The notes under the pieces: model-generated
The model's database searches: none
The model's input: the letters and a program-made list of their open reading frames with translations, nothing else
What the model was told of the DNA's origin: nothing
Assembly (NCBI RefSeq): GCF_032854445.1
Contig: NC_088306.1
Coordinates: forward strand, 14,071,386 to 14,135,385
Source: Liolophura sinensis
Lineage: Eukaryota > Mollusca > Polyplacophora > Chitonida > Chitonidae
Length of the DNA stretch: 64,000 nucleotides
Direction of reading: 5' to 3'
Position numbers and translations under genes: made by a program
In this document: positions 45,101 to 51,100 of the stretch, piece by piece
Position numbering within the stretch: position 1 is the stretch's first letter
Layout: the number at the start of each line of letters is the position of its first letter

Positions 45101-48100
45101 TAAATCAGAAGATATAACTCCGATCCTGAATGTTCCTTAGAAGTTAAAATATTAACAGCTTTAAGTCATCCAAAGAAGATGCAACAAAAAGGTTCTATTT
45201 ATTTATTTACTTATTTAATTGGTATTTTACGCCGTACTCAATAATGTTTCACTTATACGACGGCGGCCATGGTGGGACAAAAAGATTTTATCAATAACAC
45301 CAGGAAATGGCAGAGATGAGTGAGCGATGCAGTGTACATGTACAGATACTGCCTACAGTGAGCTGTTAATTGGTTTTATGTGGGTTGTTGTTTGGTTGAT
45401 TTCATTTTTCATGCATTTACATTTCCTCTCGGTGCAAAAGGAAAGTATTCATCAGGTGCTGTTATCATATATTTGTTTTTTTAATATGCATTTTACTCTA
45501 CAGTAAAGCATATTTCACATATATGACTGCATTGAGCCGAAAACAACTCCCGTCAATGTTGTGTAGTTTGTTATTCATTCATAAGTTAGTGGCAAACTGG
45601 CAATGTACGCGTGCTTAATAGCACTGATATATTGCTCTAGAGCAATGATCTCTCCTTCTTGGGGCCTGTGTCCCATTGCGCAGGAAATGGTAACCTAATG
45701 AGTTTGTATGTGAGCAGAGAACGAGGAGAACGCATTTTTACATCCGTGAATAATAAATGCAGTGGAGAAATTGTTCCTATATAAGAGTGCATTTGGGGCA
45801 GATTCGAAAAAGACATTTCAAATTTCCGAGTCAAACTTTAAAGCCCTGTCACAATGTTTAGTTTTTCGGTAAATGGAAGTTGGTCTTAAGGCGCACTCCA
45901 ATATGCATACTATTTTGTTGTTAGAAAAATGGTTCTAGTATCGCAAATATTGTATGTTTTCCCGACAAACAAAGTATAATTAGAACCTTTTCACAGCAAT
46001 TTTAGAAAACTGGCCTAAGCAGCACCATAAATCCCTTGTTAAGTACGTCAGTGGGGCCTAAATGTGTGAGTCTGCATGAAATACACCTGTGCAAGCATCG
46101 TCAGGAGAGACATGTAAGCATAGGAGGGGTGGTTGATGTCTCAGTTTCGAGAATTCAGTCTAGAAAGACAAATATAATCTTGTACACTCTTAAATCTTTC
46201 ATTAAGTGCCCCGGAAAATTGGCCCTATAGGATCCTAAAGCTTCGAGGTGGTGTCCATGCAGAATCAATAAATATTAAACTCAGATAGAAGCTTGCATAC
46301 ACGTGTAGGACATGAGAAATGCGATATCTCTGACTTCAAAAACTTTGATGCATGTTGCATAGCTGTATGCAAAGGGCAGAGGAAGTGTAATGTATTCGAG
46401 ACAAGCCTAACGTAGGTGATCCTAAGTTATCTTAATGCTACGCAGATCCCAAACACAGGCAATTTTCCAGTAAATTTGCTGACAATTGGCGCTATTCAGT
46501 GCCATTTTCTGTAGATAAATATCTGTGTGCTGAACGTAAGTGTCCAGTCAATCGCACAAGCATAGTTACATAAGCAAAGTTTAATTTATTTATTTATTTG
46601 ATTGTGGTGTTTTACGCCGTACTCAAGAATATTTCACTTATACGACGGCAGCCAGCATTATGGTGGGTGGAAACTCCGTACACTTTTAAAACTGAAGTGT
46701 TATATTTAACACTGATTAGAGACCACGAGTGTTACAGTTAACACTGTAAAGATCACGAGTGTTATATTTAACACTGTAAGTATCACGAGTGTTATAGTTA
46801 ACACTATAAACATCACGAGGGTTATGGTTAACACTGTAAAATCACTAGGGTTATGGTTAACACTGTAAACATCAAGAGGGTTATGGTTAACACTGTAAAC
46901 ATCACTACGGCTATGGTTAACGCTGTAAACATCACTAGGGTTATGGTTAACACTGTAAACATCAAGAGGGTTATGGTTAACACTGTAAACATCACTACGG
47001 CTATGGTTAACGCTGTAAACATCACTAGGGTTGTGGTTAACACTGCACTGTAAACATCACTACGGCTATGGTTAACACTGTAAACATCAAGAGGGTTATG
47101 GTTAACACTGTAAACATCACGAGGGTTATGGTTAACACTGTAAACATCACTAGGGCTATGGTTAACGCTGTAAACATCACTAGGGTTATGGTTAACGCTG
47201 TAAACATCACTACGGCTATGGTTAACACTGTAAACATCAAGAGGGTTATGGTTAACACTATAAAGATCACGAGAAGTGACTGCACTTATATGAGTTATCT
47301 GAACACTTTTATAAAGTGTTAATGGTTTAACCCTCATCAGAGTTTTCTCATTCCATCTCCATTAACACCTCGGAAGAGTGCTGAAACATGAACACTAAAT
47401 AAAACTGGTCAGATTCATGGAACTCTTATAAATGCAGTAATTCCTGTGAACCTTACAGTGTGAAATGCAACACGTAAGTTTTAAGAGTGTAACGTGCAAA
47501 TGTCAATCAGTTAAAGTTACAATTAAACTACTTTTTAAGTGAATGTAAATATATGCTAAGACAGTTCTGTACAGCCACAGCAGGAACTTATATTTATGCA
47601 TTGTGTTTTATAGATCTATATACTTTTCTTTGTAAAGTGTATACAGTACTTTTGTCCGTCATAAAATATAGTCAGATATTAGTCCCGGTTACACTGGGAA
47701 AAATTGGTGGATCGAGGTCGGCTTGGGGCCCAGTCGGATAAAAGCGATGAAATGTGATCTAAACTTCATTTAGGACGACTTTCTAGTCCACCATTTTGTC
47801 CGTGTAAACACAAAACGCCTCTCGCCGGCTCAGACACACACTAATTGCGATGTGACAAGTGCCAATTCGCGTCTCTTGTAGGCGATGAAACGTTAGACCT
47901 ACCGATCAACTTATGAACAAAAGCAACCATAAATTGATGTACTGAACGGAGAAAGCTGTGGGAAATGTAAGCTAGTGTTATCACTGTTATAATGTATACA
48001 TACACAATTTTCATACAGCGTAAATCTAACGAAGGTGATAAGTCATATTTATGCTAAGCAGATCTTTGCACTCTACAAGCTGGATTATAGCATATTCAAG

Positions 48101-51100
48101 AAGGGTCTATGACAGATGATCGGCGATAATTATTCTGAGCACGCTAAATATGGCTAATCATTGCTATGCATTAACACATGGTTTTACATGGTTACGTAAT
48201 CAGAAATTACTTCACGTATCACATCGCTTTCGTTGTAACAAACTGTCAAGATTGTACTGTAGACATTAGGGAGCAAGGCTGCAATGACAAAAGGCACAAG
48301 GAGTTCAGGACCGCATTTGAGGGATGTGTTAAGTCATACTGACGTTGAGGGGAGCCGGGGGAGGGGGGGAGGAATAATCCGATGGGAAATTTTCAGGGTT
48401 CATCGAAGCGCCAGGAATATACAGAGATGAATATACATGAGGCTCTCAGAAAATACCCGCGAGACATTAGGCATGAGCATACCTCCATGTTCTTGTACGT
48501 CATGGTGATCATTTTCATTCAATCTAACACATCGCTGACAATTGCGCTCTGTTTTCGCCCTGTTCCCTCTTGCTGGGGTAAATTGACGAGAGGTCGTATT
48601 TCACCGGTTACGTGTGACCGTTTTCCAACAATCACACTGTCGTCGCTGCTGCGGTTCTACTCTTCATGCTGTAGTCTTTAATACATCGCACCAAACAATC
48701 TTATATCAAACTTTTCAGTTTACCTTAGTTTCAAAAAAGTTTAGGAAAGATAACTCCGGCCTTAATTTATTAATACCTTGTTACTACGTTATTGTATGTC
48801 TTTTCTATTGTAGTCATGTTAAACGAAGATTATGTTTCCATTTTGTTGTGACATGATCTATTGTACACTGTTCGAGGTAAATGCTTTGTTTGAGGTGGGA
48901 ATGAGAAGACGACACTTAGAGCAGGGACAATGGCATGAAGTGATGAAACGATACCATAAACCGATGAGACGATGACACAAGCCATGACACGATGGCAGGA
49001 AGCTATGGTAACCATCGTCGCTTCACTTCCTGAAATCCTACCATCGCTTCATACCACTGTCACATCACTATGTACCATCGTTCTATCGCTTCTTGTCTTC
49101 ACCCCCATACCGTTGCAAATATCATGCATCGTATCATGTCGTCGTGTCATCTTGGGGTCATACTTCGAAGATAAGATAGTAGAATGATGGCTATGGTCGG
49201 CTTGCGTGAGCATTTACAAATGTACACCATATGAGTTCGCGCGAAAACGGTCAAACGTTGCAGACAGATTTCTGTTTCTTGTGTCAGTAGTTTATTATAG
49301 ACATTATTCACTTTGAGAAGTGGAATTTCGTATTATATCCTATACCCTGCATCCGGTGAATATTCGGGTGATTAAGTTGTACCCTATACATCATGGAAAA
49401 CTCCTGGAACTGTCCTAAAACTTCGCCCTGCACCAGCTAATTCCACCATAATTATGCATCCACATGCTTCAACTAACCTCCACACACAGCTGCGTATATT
49501 TCTATAGATATTACCCATTTCCACCGCCATCGGCTATTGTTATATAAATGTGCCGTGCCAACCGTGGCATGCGTACTGATATCCGCGTATAGCTGCAGGC
49601 ATGCAGTGAAGTTTGTGAATATCTGACCAACAATAAAACTCAGGTTAATTAGAAAAGGGTAACGACCATCAGTTGTGTGAGACAATGTGGGTATAGGGAG
49701 TGAGCGTAAGCCTTAGCCATGCATATTCATCTGCTTTTTATTCGTCAGTAAGTTAATGCATATGTGAAAGAAGCACCAGAATAAAAGAATGTGTCTCGCT
49801 TCACACAGCATGGATGAAATAAAAAGAATCATTCGTAATGTTCGAAACCAGTAATGTGATGGATGGCATGATGAGATAGACAACGTACAAAGCATGAACT
49901 GTGCGAGATTTGGGTGTCCTAGTGGACGGAAAAATGGACAGTTGGTATGGATCGGCTAATCGTTGCGTGGTAATTGGACAGATGGACTGATGAACTGATG
50001 GCGAGATTAGAGTGATAGGTTGATTTACTGGGCAGTTTTGTAAATTATTTGATCAGTTTAGCGCGAGATCTTCCGCAGCATAAGTCGCCACTACAAAGCT
50101 GAAATATTACCAACGTGGTGTTAAGCCGCGGTCATGCATTTATTCTACAAGGTCAGCAAGCAGCTAAGCTTAGGTACACGTGCCACTGAAATGTATTATC
50201 GCTATTATAAATAACATTGAGGCAGAAGCTATTTTATCCTAATTATTTTTATATAGCAAGCGATATTTACGGAGACACGAAAAAGCATAAATCACGTATT
50301 GTAGGTTATTTTCGATAATGTATAAGCTTTATACTGTTTTATATTTTTATCCCCCTTCATCATTTTTGTAGTCAGGCTGTTGGTCAGTGGGAATTTCAAG
50401 TTAAATGAACAAACAAATAAAGAAATAAACAAATGATCGTACTGTGAACATGTCGTTATGTGCAAGATTGTGGGCGATGCAGTTCTTAGAGAGTACATTT
50501 TATTTAATTGGTCTAGGAAATTCAAATCCTATTATCTAAGGCATAAACGTTACACTTATTAAACATGCTTTACATTTCTATGCAAAGATTACATTGTCTC
50601 TAAATAATCTATCGGTATGTAAAGCAAATATATAAGTTTTGAAAATTTGGAAAATAATATTCAGAACGATTGAATAGCGTACGGCTAAACTAATAACATA
50701 AGTTCAAAGACGACCACATAAGATTCTACACAAAAAAATAATCTGATGATTCTAACAGAAAGTAAGTTGTTTGGGTAATACAAGAATGTATTCTATTATC
50801 ATAACATGGTGAAATATGGAGCACGCCTGTGGGATACTGGTCGCCGACGTCAGGAAAAAGGTTGGACGGAGTTTATGATTTCTCATGCTGCATTGTGGGA
50901 AGGGTTCACACGAGTCTTGCGCAACGAAACCAAACATCATGTTATTTTGTTAAGCAAACAAGACCGCAAATAGGTGACACTAAAAAGCCAATTCCCAGCA
51001 CGACACGTCACTGAAGTGTTTAAACATCAGTTGATAGTATTGCTCTTCGCTTCGGTCAGTTATGACTACTAAATGATGTTAAAGCCATCAAGTCAGTCCA

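Noticed and set aside
46828-47337. A 169-codon minus-strand frame and plus-strand frames of V-N-T-V-N repeats
   Set aside because: They arise from a 30-bp minisatellite whose period is a multiple of three; no splice context, start context or domain supports a protein.
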